Positions 23,485 to 34,681 of a stretch of 64,000 nucleotides of DNA are shown here, in pieces; within the stretch, counting starts at the first letter, position 1; each line of letters opens with the position of its first letter. Location: NCBI GenBank assembly GCA_002633005.1, contig NMRA01000050.1:869820-933819 (forward strand). The letters run 5' to 3'. The stretch comes from Phoronis australis. Its lineage: Eukaryota; Phoronida; Phoronidae. The notes under the pieces were generated by a model. The model made no database searches. It worked only from the letters and a program-made list of their open reading frames with translations, and was not told the DNA's origin. A program made the translations under genes and the position numbers.

Positions 23485-24603
23485 TCACATTTTAGCTCGG
23501 TTGAGACGTAATCCAACTTCTCTGCACCGCTGAAATAGTTTCTCAAGCATGTTGTCATGGTCCTTAGTGGCTTCTTCGTTGTTGCCGGATCCATAAATCA
23601 TCAGGTCATCCGCAACACATACAACTCCTGGTAAGTCACCAACGCAGCTATACAGACGCTTTGCGAACAATTCGCTGCTGACATTTGTACCAAATGGAAG
23701 ACGTAACCATCGAAATCTACCAAACGGTGTACCAAACGTTGTCAAGTAAGAAGATTCCTCGTCAAGCACCACATGCCAATAGCCGGATTTCAGGTCAACA
23801 GTCGAGATAATTCTTGCTTTCGTCAGCTCTGGCAAAACATCATCAAAGGTAAGTAAGTAGAAGTGTTCTCTTTTCAGAGCCTTGTTCAAGGGTCGGGGAT
23901 CTATGCATATTCTGAGATCGCCTGATTTCTTTGTCGCTACTACGAGACTGCTTGCCCAATCGGTTGGCTTATTCACGGGCGCTAGTACCTTTTGGTCGGT
24001 CAGCTTATCCAATTCCAGTTTTAATTTAGGCTTCAACATTGCTGGAAGGCGTCTGGCAGGCATAACAACTGGAGTTACGGCAGCATCAACTTCCAGGTGT
24101 ACCACACCAGGTAGTGTACCAATATCATCATCTATTACAGTGATCAGACCCATCTGTTTGCATGCGTCGGCTCCTAGAATGGGCGTCAAATTCTCTGACA
24201 TCACGCAGAATTCGAAGTTGTAGCATCTACCATTGGCAGGATTCTCAATTTTGGCTGTACCCTCTCCTAATGGTTTGATTCCATCTGAACCACACCACCC
24301 GAATAGCTTCTTCGTTGGGGGCTTTAGCCTCATTTTAGTGACATACTTAGCAGGGATTGCATTCACTGATGCACCACAATCTATTTGAAAGCGAATATTC
24401 TGTCCGTTCACTTTCATTGTCGCATAGATTAGCTTATCAGACTCGACAGCATTTACGTTAACGGAGTTGAGATAGTCATCATCACTGTCTTCACCAACAG
24501 TGTTCACATTGCGTTTAGGTTTTCTCTTACAAACAGTCGCAAAGTGATTTCGGTTGCCGCATGCTTTGCAGGTTTGTCCATAAGTCGAAAAGTTTTTCTC
24601 AGT
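23485..24603 (-). pseudogene. Gypsy zinc knuckle, protease and reverse transcriptase
   Basis: This frame opens just after a TGA at 24604. It holds a CCHC knuckle at 24529-24570 (CKACGNRNHFATVC), an aspartic-protease motif DCGAS at about 24366-24383, RT motif A (TVDLKSGYWHV), the LRLPFG motif B, and motif C as VADD instead of the usual Y/F-x-DD. It ends at an in-frame TGA at 23485. Around that stop the bases suggest one extra A and, a few codons later, one missing base. The RT then resumes in the original frame. Confidence 0.9.
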
Positions 24604-25055
24604 TCATCATTGTCAATGCCCGTTACAATTCTGTCTCTGAGCAGGGTGTCTTTCATGCAGTCGCAGAATTGACAGTTGCGCTGCAAATGTCGTAGGTTTG
24701 TCAATAAAACATCAAAAGACTCACCTTGCTGCTTCAAAGAGTTGAACAAATACCTTTCATATGTGACATTGGTCTGTCCAATGATGTAGTCATCAAAGCG
24801 TGCAATGGTTGTTGCGACAGTCTTCTCACTATCGAATGTGAAGCCGTTGTAAATTCTCAAAGCGTCCGTGCCAATGCAGTTTAAAATCATTGCCAGTTTA
24901 TACTCTTCAGATTGTCCATCGAGCTTTGCCAAAAGGGCATAATTAGTCCACTGTTGCCTCCACAGTTCCCACTGTCCGATTCTGTCAGCGGCGGACAAAT
25001 CCAGTGTCTGTGGTGGTTTGATTGCGGGTAGGAATTCGTCGGTTCCCTCAGCCAT
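24504..25055 (-). pseudogene. Gypsy gag (truncated)
   Basis: I start it at the ATG at 25055 (MAEGTDEFLPAIKPP), about 85 bases after the LTR. An earlier in-frame ATG lies in the LTR and is unlikely. The body has WELWRQQWTNYALLAKL and YERYLFNSLKQQGESFD, typical of the gag of this Gypsy group. After DNDELRKTF the frame leaves the zinc knuckle, which is read in another frame only a few codons later. Related proteins usually have tens of residues and a first Cys motif between these points, so an internal deletion is likely. Confidence 0.85.
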
Positions 25056-25122
25056 GTCGGTATCGTTGTAGAATGTCTCCAACACTAAAATCAGTGTTCC
25101 ACGGGCTTTAACTCTAAAACCA

Positions 25123-25140
25123 ATGAGTTCGCTGCCACCA
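25123..25140 (-). promoter_or_regulatory. Primer binding site of the Gypsy element
   Basis: On the minus strand TGGTGGCAGCGAACTCAT begins directly after the 5' LTR. The leading TGG complements the CCA end of a tRNA. I cannot name the tRNA with confidence. Confidence 0.7.
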
Positions 25141-25405
25141 TGTATGAAAACCTCTTTCAAACACAACTCTGTATTACAGTTTTACGTGGGTTTATTCTAG
25201 AGATCTACAAGATACATCTATTCACTATGCTGTCTAACTCTCAACTGAAAACTTGTTTGTCAGAACTAAAGATCATATGCTCATGAGTCATCACATTTCA
25301 GAGAATTGTTTTGCACAACTTACACAATCTATGATTCTAGCTACCAGTTCCATATAAGGTTATGTTTTGGACTCTGCAAGTTTAATGAAAACCACGAACA
25401 TAACA
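25141..25405 (-). repeat. Gypsy 5' LTR
   Basis: 265 bp, the partner of 20820-21078, beginning TGTATGAAAACC and ending CATAACA on the plus strand. Confidence 0.93.
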
Positions 25406-25410
25406 CTTAC
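25406..25410. repeat. Target-site duplication of the Gypsy element (CTTAC, right)
   Basis: Exact match to 20815-20819. Confidence 0.85.
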
Positions 25411-25730
25411 CGTGTAATATTTTTATTTCATGGTATTTGTTAACATTGGGTACGTACATAACACAGGGATACGTACACTACATTTCAATGGCTGTAACTA
25501 AATACTAAGAATCTACTGAGTTAGGTGATTTACTAAGTCAATTCAAAGAGAAAACTACATGTAACTTAAGCACAACATTCATGTGTATACATGTACATGT
25601 ATCTGCCATACTTTGAAAATAGGCACAAATTAAAATATAGGGGTATGTACACTACACAAAGGCTAATATTTCACTCAAAACAAATGTATTTGTAATAAAC
25701 ACCATTTCAACTTAACATGTTTAAAGTCAT
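25411..25730. repeat. GTACGTACACTAC repeat, copy B (right of Gypsy)
   Basis: The words lie at 25450, 25471 and 25643. The stretch TTTCATGGTATTTGTTAAC after the insertion point matches TTTCATGGCTTTTGTGAAC at 42020, which identifies the broken unit. Confidence 0.75.
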
Positions 25731-26159
25731 ATGATCCGTTTGTAGACGTTTTAAAAACATCGTGAATCTGCATAAAAACCATTGAAACATGCTCTCTGAC
25801 ACTTAATTAGAACTTTTCGTAAGTATGGGGTCGATCTGCTGCCTGTACATATTTTTTCTTTTACTTTTTAATTTCCTAAAATCTGCGTGATCAAAACAAA
25901 CGAATGTTGCCCATAATGCTGTGCGGTTTGACCTTTCGGCAACTCGAGACAAATAGTCAGCTGTTTCCGGTACTGCTTCGAAGAAGAGAAGTTCGCCTTA
26001 ACCAGGCAATTTATTCGTTTCTTGAACATTTTGATGACGACATTGCTCCCTGTATGAGCTGAAAAGTCTAACTATTACGCTTAGAATTAGATGAAACCAT
26101 TACCTGTGGGAAAATTACGTACTGAATTCGATAGTAATCATTGTGCTCGAGTCGAGTGT

Positions 26160-26290
26160 GCAGTGGTACCCTAGCCAGCCAGCTAGCGGTATCAAAATAC
26201 AGCTAGGTACCACTGTGTGTTTTTCTTCAATAGAGCCCGAAATTCACACAGCCAGGGTAGTATATTTAGTATACAGATTTGTACCAAGGC
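26160..26290. repeat. Short dispersed repeat (AGCCAGCTAGC family)
   Basis: The run AGCCAGCTAGC, then AAAATACAG, then GTACCACTGTGTG, then GCCCGAAATTCACACAGCC resembles 58890-58990 closely in word order. It is probably a SINE or MITE relic. Confidence 0.5.
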
Positions 26291-26516
26291 TAGCCCTAGC
26301 CCTAGGCCTATCAATGCTGTGACTAAAAAAGAGTGTAGTGTTATTGTGGTTGGGTAGACCCCGTTTGTCACTCGATGGTCGTGAGTTGAATTTCTACCTG
26401 CTGGCTGTTTTCAGACTTTGGACTTGAATTGCAAAACTATTCGTGGTTTTTCATTGCCATAAGAAAAGCATCGTCTATCACCAGGGACTCTATACTCTAC
26501 TTGTATATTGTACTAG

Positions 26517-26950
26517 CAGGGGCACATTGGAGGATTTAAGGGGGACGGGGCAGGTGGCCATGGCCCCCCTAAAATTCTGCCAGTTACCATTTGGCAGTTC
26601 GGAGTGCGAATTGCTGACTAGCATACAGGTATGCCCCTATTGAACAAACCCCGTTTACCGTTTATGTTTTTTAACAGTAATAAGGTCCACAAACCCAAAA
26701 ATTCGAACCCCGCGTACCTACATCAGGCTGGGCGCGCCCATGTTGCAAAATTCTGGTTATTCCTGTGCCCTGGCCCCCCTAACTCAAAATCCTGGATCCG
26801 CTCCTGGGGCACATACAGGACTTTGAGTTGGGGGAACAGGGCAGAGTATTAGCCAGGATTTAGTTCGCCAAACATTTGCACCCCCGAACTGCCAAATTGG
26901 AGCTGGGAAAATTTTAGGGAGGCCATAGCCCCCCTCTAAATCCACCACTG
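26517..26950. mobile_element. Cluster of hAT-like MITE ends
   Basis: The left edge CAGGGGCACATTGGAGGATTT and the right edge AATCCACCACTG resemble hAT-type inverted ends (CAGKGGCGGATCCAGG). A further internal end, CCTGGATCCGCTCCTG, stops at 26806. Flanking ACTAG occurs on both sides. The segment 26836-26895 is related to 15570-15660. This looks like one element inserted next to or into another. Confidence 0.55.
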
Positions 26951-27309
26951 ACTAGTCAGCTAGCTAGTCCACTTGAACACAAACCACTGGATCAGCGATG
27001 AAGCTTCGGATTGAATGCAAGCAAACTCGGGAAGTGCCGATAGGCTGAAGCTTGTTGCGAGAAAAGTGAGATCATACACAACCATGGTTGGGAATGGGAT
27101 GCAACAAATTTGATGCCTGTTATTCAGTGAAGAAATCTGGTTCTCAAATTGCAGGACACTGGGAGTGGTCACATCATTACAGGACAATATACTATGTATG
27201 GGACCTCCTCAAAGGCAAAAGGGTATAAGCCAAAGGCAGATCAGTAAGAGCATTAACAAAGGTCGAGCAGGTTACATCTTGTATTATCAGTGGTATGGTC
27301 TCGATTGGG

Positions 27310-27312
27310 TAA
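27310..27312. repeat. 3-bp target duplication TAA (left)
   Basis: TAA precedes TAGTCGG at 27313 and follows GACTA at 30482-30484. Confidence 0.6.
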
Positions 27313-28055
27313 TAGTCGGTGGGCCAGATTTTGTAGGGCCTCTAGAAAATGGTTTTTGTGAGTACTTTAGGGGGGCAATTTTATTTTGGTGTTTTTTAAT
27401 TCATTTATTAGAGTGTTTTCAAAATCTAAAAAGTTCCCACATATAAAGTTGCACATTTTTGAGAAATTTGAGTTTGAAGTTACATAATAATCACCAAAGA
27501 GCTTAGTAAACTTATATTTGTAAAAACAACAGTTTTGGTGACTTTTTTGTAAAACAAGTAATATGGTCCCATCAGTGCCATTGTATTGAACAATATTAAA
27601 CTCACATTACACGTTTTACTATTGTAAATTAATTGTAAACAGTGAAATTTAAAAAACGTAAAGAGACACCTAGTGGCAAAAATGCAAACTAAGTCTGAAT
27701 GTTACTAGGAAGTTATTCTGGCATTGTCAGGCAACAAAAATAACACAAAACACTTGAGACTGGGCAAAATTTGTGCCTCAATGACTAAAACATTGACTAA
27801 TGGTGTAAAATACAGCTTGTTTGCATAATACACCAGAAATACGTTATAGTACAAAAACAATATACTGGTAGTTGAATGATCTCTGTGAATGTGCACAAAG
27901 ACTGTATGAAAATAATAGATTATTCTGACAGCGTTTATCAAGCAGTATGAGACAAATACATGACAATGATCAAAGTATGTACTTTCTATGACTTAATCAA
28001 CAAATAAAATTAACTTTTTAATACAAAAAGGGAAATAACGGGGTTGGAGGTCTAT

Positions 28056-28325
28056 TTAGGGTTGACTTGTCAAAGAACTATCCAATGTTATGCAGTCAGT
28101 GTTGCTGATGTTACTACAGTTGTCACAGCTGCACATTTCTGTACAGTTTGACCCAGCATTGCAGCACAAACTCAGTTTCCCAGCACACATGTTCTTTTTG
28201 CACTTGCAGCGTTCATCGTTTAGTACTGTCAATGGAGATGCGGTCATTGCCATACATATTAACTGCAAAGCTCCACCGCCAAGGAGCCAACTATGGTCGA
28301 TTAGAGAGGGTACAGCACTGCACAC
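28056..28325 (-). pseudogene. Cys-rich (CXC-like) C-terminal segment in transposon copy 1
   Basis: The 89-residue frame contains RCKCKKNMCAGKLSLCC and CTEMCSCDNCSN. The spaced Cys pattern resembles a CXC/CRC-type zinc cluster. It matches the frame in copy 2 at 40293-40562 except for one Leu/Phe difference near its start. Confidence 0.55.
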
Positions 28326-28522
28326 TGGTGATTAGCCCGCAGGCAATGAAGGGTCAAACACTAAGTCCTTGTTTGGAGGCGGGCACTATTTGGGCAAACG
28401 TTTGATTCAAAATATGTTATAATGGGCTGTGTTAATTAGAGTCAGCAAGTGAATTATTGAACACTAGCCTCAATTCACTTTCGTATCTCTTAGTCAGGCA
28501 CAAACTACAACAGTGAGTAGCT

Positions 28523-28714
28523 TCAACAATATTTCTTAAGATTGCCTGTCCAAATAACTTCATGCACACCAGCTTTCTGAAGAACAGCTTCAAAGTCTTG
28601 CTTTAGTTTTGAAAGGCAAATGACATCTCCTTGTGTTAGAAGCTTCGATTCAATGAACTCCAAACAAAACTGTAGAAAAACATCTCTGAAAACTGTGAAT
28701 TCGTCACTCTTCAC
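28523..28714 (-). pseudogene. Internal coding relic in transposon copy 1
   Basis: It is identical in protein sequence to 39904-40095. It reads SDEFTVFRDVFLQFCLEF and QAGVHEVIW-type sequence, then ends in an in-frame stop. An adjacent frame continues EATHCCSLCPTKRYESEL. See the copy 2 entry for the reading. Confidence 0.5.
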
Positions 28715-30484
28715 AATCGTTGTCTTTCTATTTTTTATAGCATGATGATCTGTGGTACTTGGCTTCTAAGACACAAGGTCTTTATCTTTGAATTTCATTT
28801 GCATATTCAGGGCTCTGGACTGAGCTGTTGCTTGCGATACAAGTCCAACTGAAAAAAACCCGAACTGTTAACACTAATTTAACATTCAACTATGAGTGAG
28901 TTGGCATGCAACTTTTTCAGACGGACTTATCAGGAACTGATCCACCACCAGCCTAACAAATTTACATGCCGTCTGATCTGTAGCCTAATAATGTTGATCG
29001 TCTAATAATTAGATCAGTTGATGCAACTGAAAATAAATCAGCTGATATACCAGTGCAGTGATTGAAATTTAATTTTTTTAAATCAGATGCTCAAACCATA
29101 GTCAATCGATTTACACTTAAGGTAATCGACGTTTGACAAAATGGACAGTGGCTTCCATCATCCTCAAATTTTGACGGCGACGATGGCCACTTAGGCACTT
29201 TAATTTAATTATCATTGCAGCTACCTAAGTAATTAATGTTTACAAAAAATTGAGACTACGGCAGGGGATGACGGCCACTTGGGCATGTTGTTTGCAACTA
29301 TCTACTCCATTTAACCTTCTCAAAAATTTTAGACTTAAAGTGCTTTAAAATCACACCCACAGTATAACGCCATAGGATTATCCCTTAGCGCAAGCAGTGT
29401 CGATGTGGCAACTGAATGGAGTGTTCGAAAAACAGGATTGCAGGAGTATTTGTTTAAACTGGGAACAAATGAAAACATTAACGACCTCCTCAGAGGCATC
29501 TCTCTACGCGGTACTTCTAAACTTATAGGAACATAATTTGCCGAAAAGTATCCGGCATATGAAGTACCTATAGTATGATCATCGTCTCTACTGGGTCAGC
29601 AGTATTGTCTAAGGCCTAGGCAGTCAAGGGGCTGAACAAGTTAAAAAACAACTGGTGATAATACTGAATCACACGTGGAAAACACCAAAATGTATTTTTA
29701 AAAAACACGTACCTGTTTTTGAAAGCTATACTTCTTTCTCTTTCTTGAAATGTGGCCCATAATGTACTTTTCCTGCTAACAAATGATGCACTCATGTTTC
29801 AGAATGTTCCTATCTTGTTCAGGTTAATTGGGTGTTTCAGATTTTGGAAGTGATTGATTTTCTTGGGAAATCTTGGATAACATCTGTATCACTTTCAGCA
29901 ACTTCAGCTTTAGTACTACTGTTGGTGCCTTGAAACGTTGCTATGCCGTTCTATGTCCTTTCAATTTTCTGGTCTGACACTTGGTATTCTAGTCTATAGC
30001 ACTCAGCAGTATACTGTGTAGGCTACCAGGGCATGCAGCTGTTTTCTGCACAAACGTTTGTGACACCTCTTCTTCTTTTTGATCTACTGATCTACAGAGT
30101 TCCACAGTCAATCAGCTTTCGTCAGGAAGCTTTCCTAAGCTTCTTTAGGCTCTGACATCACAATTTTGTGCTGTTTGATAAACCTTGAATTATACAGGCA
30201 TCACACTCCATGGGAGCAGCCATATTGAAGTAACTAAGCACAACAATACAATCTGGCTCTCTGATTGGTCAATTGAATAGAAAAGCGCCATCAAGTGGCA
30301 GGAATGCGCATCAAATTTTGTGCAACAAAAACACCTTTTTTAAAAAAAATGTGCAAGTGTAGACGTGGGAACTTTTTGGAATTTGGTTTATAGGTATATT
30401 ATCTAGCCACATAGAAAAAACTAGGTTGCCCCCCGAAAGTACTCACAAGGATGAACGCTATGAGATCTGGCCCACTGACTATAA

Positions 30485-33220
30485 ATAAAGGGCTACGGAC
30501 AGGGGAAGGTTAATGACAGTGCCTGTTTTTAATTAATGTACCCTTTCTTGGACTTTGACTGTGCGACTAGGCCCTTGCAGACTCACTTTATCAATAACAC
30601 AACCCATCAGTTTACATGGCAGAGGGCCTAAAGAGTGCTTCGAAAATCATCTATCCTCCTTGAATGTCAGCTGTTACAGACTTGTAGCATCAGTATTGGC
30701 AAGTTAACACAGGAACTAAACTTAATTAGTCAGGAAACAGGTAGAACACTGAAGTTTCAATTTCAGGTACACTCACACTTCTGCGAAAATGTGTATCCTA
30801 TGGAATGTATTGATCAATGTTATCTATGTACTGCTCAGATTGGCATTTTATGTGATTATTATGTTTTTAAAGGTTCGTAATGTGCATCACCACTTTACCA
30901 ACAATAACAATACTCAAGCAACAGTGACAACATGATTGGAGTACTGAGCCATGTGCAGAGGAATAGGCTTAGGTGGCAATTGATGTTCGGTCTCTTCACC
31001 TGCAGGTATGCTTGGAACTCTCGTTTCTTAACGCAATAGAGCCGATTCTACATAACTTTTGTGTTATCAAGTCATTCTTATTGTTTTCTTTCATCAGTAA
31101 TCACAAAAGCTTTATAGGTAATAAAACTGAAAACTTGTAATAAAATACATTTGCTATGTATCACTAAAATATGCCACATAAAATGCTGAAAATTATACTG
31201 TCTTAAAACTTCATTAATAATGGACCACTGGCTTTTTGAAGAACAACAATCAGTTTGCAGCTATGAAAACAACATTCCCCTTCATGTTGAGGTCATGTTT
31301 AAACTACAACTCAAAATTAATGTGGTTTGATTTTTTCAGTATCACATAAGTATATCTGAGGATGAGGGCATTGTATTTCAACATGCTGTGTCCATACTGA
31401 CTGGGGTGGTGGGTATCACCAGCTGTGATTGTCATCAGGGTGTACCTGTGGCAGATGCTGAGGAGTGTCCACTACACTGAAAAGATCTATAAGAGACAAC
31501 CTGTCACCTGTATTTTGCTTATGCCTGTGAGTATTTCTTATAGACAGTTTTGGAAATCCTGTTACGCACCCTCATTATGCACTCATGTGACTCTGTGAAA
31601 GAAAACACTGCTGAAATGACACTTGTAATAACCTTTTACCATTTTCCTTCCAAATCTCTGGCTACAGAAATTTGGTTTTGCACTCTACATAAATGTGTGA
31701 GACAAATACCAAAACTCAATTTAGCAAATAAATAAACTATCTGAAAATATGCTCATAATTGTTACTTATTGAGAAATGTGAACAAATTATTTCCACGCTA
31801 TTAGGTATTAATGATAACTGGACTAAACCTTTACTTGGTAATTGTTAAGTGAAAACATTATTACGGCCCTGGCAGTACGCCTGTGACATGAATATTCATT
31901 AAAGACTATCTATGGATTATTGGCAGGTTCATGTTAACGTCCGGTTTTAGTCAAACTAAACATAACACAATAAAACACATTCCTTATTTAAGTTTTGTTT
32001 ATTGTTTATCTGAAATTTAAGTATAAATACCAAAATAGCCATAACAATGGATTGCCAACAGTACATTCTATAAGGTATGTATAAATAAATCTTTTTCAAT
32101 AAGCCATGGAAAAATGTCGCAAACAGCTTGTCCCGTCAGAACGCCATGTTTTTGGTCACATCACATGACCTAATGAATATCAATCCAAAAACATTTCTGC
32201 CCCTGTCCCTGTCTAGGGCAGAAATCTTTTTGGACATACATTCATTATGTCACGTGATGTGACCAAAAAGATGGCGTGCTGACGGACAAACTGTTCGCAT
32301 TCTATAAGGTATTCAGCTTTTGAATTACACTAGTTAATGAAGATTTTTTTCTCTTATACATGGCTATGAAGAAAATTTTATTTTTATTTTTGATTTAGGA
32401 CTTTTGGTTTCTTCGTCATAAATGAGGAACTGGCAAGAGTCTACTGTAATGATGTGCTGGCCTTCGACAAAGGTACCAACTACAACAAAAGGCGCCTACC
32501 CCAACACATTTTCGCAATGCAAGGGCTATGTCACAAATCCTACTGCTTTATATACTTTGCCTGCAGTCAAACAAATTATGTTATTTACTCAGGCACCATA
32601 TTTTATTTGTCTAATGCACATATTTGTTTTGTCTACTACTTAGTACTCAGATAAATGTGATTTCTTTGTGGTACTAATAAACAAAATTTATGCCCAATAC
32701 CATTTCTTAGTTTCATACTGAAAATCGGATGAAGACTTAAATGTAATAAAACAGAGCTAGTAAAGTTCCTACAAACCAACATTCCATCAACAATAAAGTA
32801 ACTTTTAATTTATACCATTTTTCTCATCAGACCTCCTATCAGTAAGTTTCTTTACCCAGGTGAGAATGGGTTTCTTGGCTTAAAACAAATTCACCTACAG
32901 AAAATGACAAGCTGTTTCAAGGCAACTTGATAAACTGAGGTTTGAGCTATAACGAACTGTCAGTTCTTTCTAATTCCAGGAATTACTTGTACTTTGAGTA
33001 AGGAATGGGCCAGACAATAAATAGTCAAAATCAAGAGTTGGTTTAATTGAAGGAAGGCAGGTTTATAGCAGCTTTAACAGCAATGACATAATCACATTAA
33101 CGAACAAAATGGATTTTCATTGCCGAAGTTTAACCTGTATAACATCAAATGCATTTCACTGCAGTAATTCTCAACACAACAGAAATGTAAATGCAAACAA
33201 GAGTTGCTGCATGATATGAA
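30485..33220. other. Weak exon-like segments only (30932-31005, 31342-31471, 32400-32475, plus)
   Basis: Three stretches have open frames bounded by fair splice sites. They are 30932-31005 (MIGVLSHVQRNRLRWQ, donor GTATGC), 31342-31471 (after TTTTTTCAG; ISISEDEGIVFQHAVS, running to a stop) and 32400-32475 (after GATTTAG; GFFVINEELARVYCND, donor GTACCA). The first and third match in phase; the middle one does not. I recognise no family, so I do not call a gene. Confidence 0.2.
32064..32312. mobile_element. Hairpin MITE-like element flanked by a 15-bp direct repeat
   Basis: Arms of about 85-90 bp at 32114 onward and ending at 32300 are imperfect reverse complements of each other, with shared words TTTTTGGTCACATCAC and ATTTCTGCCC. 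CATTCTATAAGGTAT occurs exactly at 32064-32078 and 32298-32312. The direct repeats could be a long target duplication, though 35 bases lie between the left one and the hairpin. Confidence 0.7.
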
Positions 33221-33722
33221 TTAATCGAAATGTGTTTGAAGTCATGGACACATTTATTTTAATTACGTAGTCAATTCGCACAACCACGTGGATCAACAAA
33301 AGCAGATGATGATGGTTGATAGACTCAACATGAACCAAGTTACATGAGTACTTCAATTGAAAATCATGTACTGTATCACAGTTTTGGAGTCAAATGTAGG
33401 CAAACAGTGGTCAAGGATTGTTAGTTTACATATATAAAAAGTAAAATGTCAGACTTATATGCTGTACGTTATATGAGTATGACCAAAATTATAGCCATGT
33501 CCTTTTGTATTGACAACAGTCTGTATCCACGTCAAGCTACTATGCAAATGTAACTTTAAAATTAGTGTCAAATGTTCAAAGCAGTGATAGTTCTTCTGAC
33601 AGATCAAATAACATTTGTTGTCATTGTAAAACCATTGATCGTCAAGGCAATGAACTGGGTGGCCCCTGGAAGCGTTGTGTCAAGTTTGTGCACGCCTGCC
33701 TTGTTTTTCTCTCAAGCATCTG

Positions 33723-33814
33723 CTAATTATGGACACTGGTGGCACTGGAGTATAGACCTTTCTTAATCCTTGACAGCATTACTCTTGGATTTCTCACTGA
33801 AGTACCTATGTAGC
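33723..33814 (-). CDS. Last coding exon of a single-pass membrane protein gene
   Basis: On the minus strand, acceptor TTACAG at 33815 is followed by a 92-base frame reading YIGTSVRNPRVMLSRIKKGL, then YSSATSVHN, ending at TAG (33725-33723). It accepts phase 1 from the exon at 34611-34681. It would form a short basic cytoplasmic tail after the transmembrane helix. An AATAAA signal on the minus strand at about 33252 could end a 3'UTR of roughly 0.5 kb. Family unknown. Confidence 0.55.
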
Positions 33815-34610
33815 CTGTAAGTGTAAAATATTGTGAAAAGTTACAATATAATTGAGCACTGAAACACTAAAACCAAAAATACAGTGCAAAGAAAACCACC
33901 ATTGGGTACAAGTAATGATAACTGTATCTATACCACCAACTGAATGTTAGTATCAACAAGTGTGAGAGGTTGCAAGTTAAAAAGATGGTGCAAGAACTAA
34001 TGCACGTATTGCCATTTGAATCTTTGTATAAATCTTCATCGCATGATAACTTTTGATGGCCATTGCAAAACACTTTATGGTTTAAGTGAATCCTAGAGTT
34101 CTAAGACAAGAAATTGAACTCATGGCAACATGGTTATGTCCCAAGTGCTACTCAGCAGCCGGTCATACTATTATCGTCTTTTAACAAGCAGTAAGAAACC
34201 TACATTGAGAGAAAATAGAGTTGCATTTTCACAGAAAAATTTCTACGGCTATAAACCCTGCTATCCGCGCAACTTAACTTTTGATTTTAAACACTTTCCT
34301 CATTCAGATGAGAAATAAGTTTTGGTCTTGCAAAGACCTGTCAGTTCATTATGGTTGTGACCATGTCAGGTGAATGAAATGGCATGCTGTGACACGTCAA
34401 CCTAAAGAAACTCTAAGTAGTAGCAAATTGCTGGAGATTTTCAAGCCCAAAATTCACTGTCACCTATTTTTATCAAGGAACAATTCGAGATCAATATCAT
34501 ACTAATGCTACATGGTCTAAATGAACAGTTGGTTTTCGTGACATAAGGCATGCCTATATCTACTTTAAATTCCAATAGAGCATAGAGTCTTTACAAGAGC
34601 AGACACAAAC

Positions 34611-34681
34611 CTTTGATCCAGATTGTGAGGATGCAGGTGACAAAGAAGATAAGGACAAGGGTGAACAACAGCTCTGAATCC
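34611..34681 (-). CDS. Transmembrane exon of the same gene
   Basis: Bounded by acceptor CATCTTGCAG and donor GTTTGT on the minus strand, the 71-base exon reads DSELLFTLVLIFFVTCILTI then WIK. This is a clear membrane helix of about 19 residues. It starts in phase 2 and ends in phase 1, matching both the microexon at 35641-35666 and the final exon at 33723-33814. Phase agreement across three exons is the main evidence that this is a real gene. Confidence 0.55.

Larger units (their letters stand above)
20820..25405 (-). mobile_element. Gypsy (Metaviridae-type) LTR retrotransposon, complete but decayed
   Basis: This is a 4586-bp element on the minus strand. Order in transcription sense: 5' LTR 25141-25405, PBS, gag, zinc knuckle, protease, RT, RNase H, integrase, C-terminal tail, polypurine tract, 3' LTR 20820-21078. 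Both LTRs run TG to CA, and the element is flanked by CTTAC. The LTRs differ at about 8 positions in 259 aligned, plus one 6-bp indel, by my count. Coding lesions: frame loss between gag and the zinc knuckle, an in-frame TGA after the RT, a frame change after the integrase, and a TAA before the tail. It integrated into the GTACGTAC repeat, whose uninterrupted version is at about 41990-42080. It cannot move by its own proteins. Confidence 0.95.
27313..30481 (-). mobile_element. 3.17-kb DNA transposon, copy 1
   Basis: The ends are TAGTCGGTGGGCCAGAT and ATCTGGCCCACTGACTA. Similarity between the two ends continues imperfectly for roughly 150 bp (GTGAGTACTTT, GGGGGGCAA, AAAAAGTTCCCAC, TTGCACATTTTT). 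Flanks are TAA/TAA. The reverse complement is nearly identical to 38139-41305, differing at scattered single bases. Coding relics, given under copy 2, lie on the minus strand here. No DDE transposase domain was recognised, so it is probably an internally deleted, non-autonomous derivative. Confidence 0.85.
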
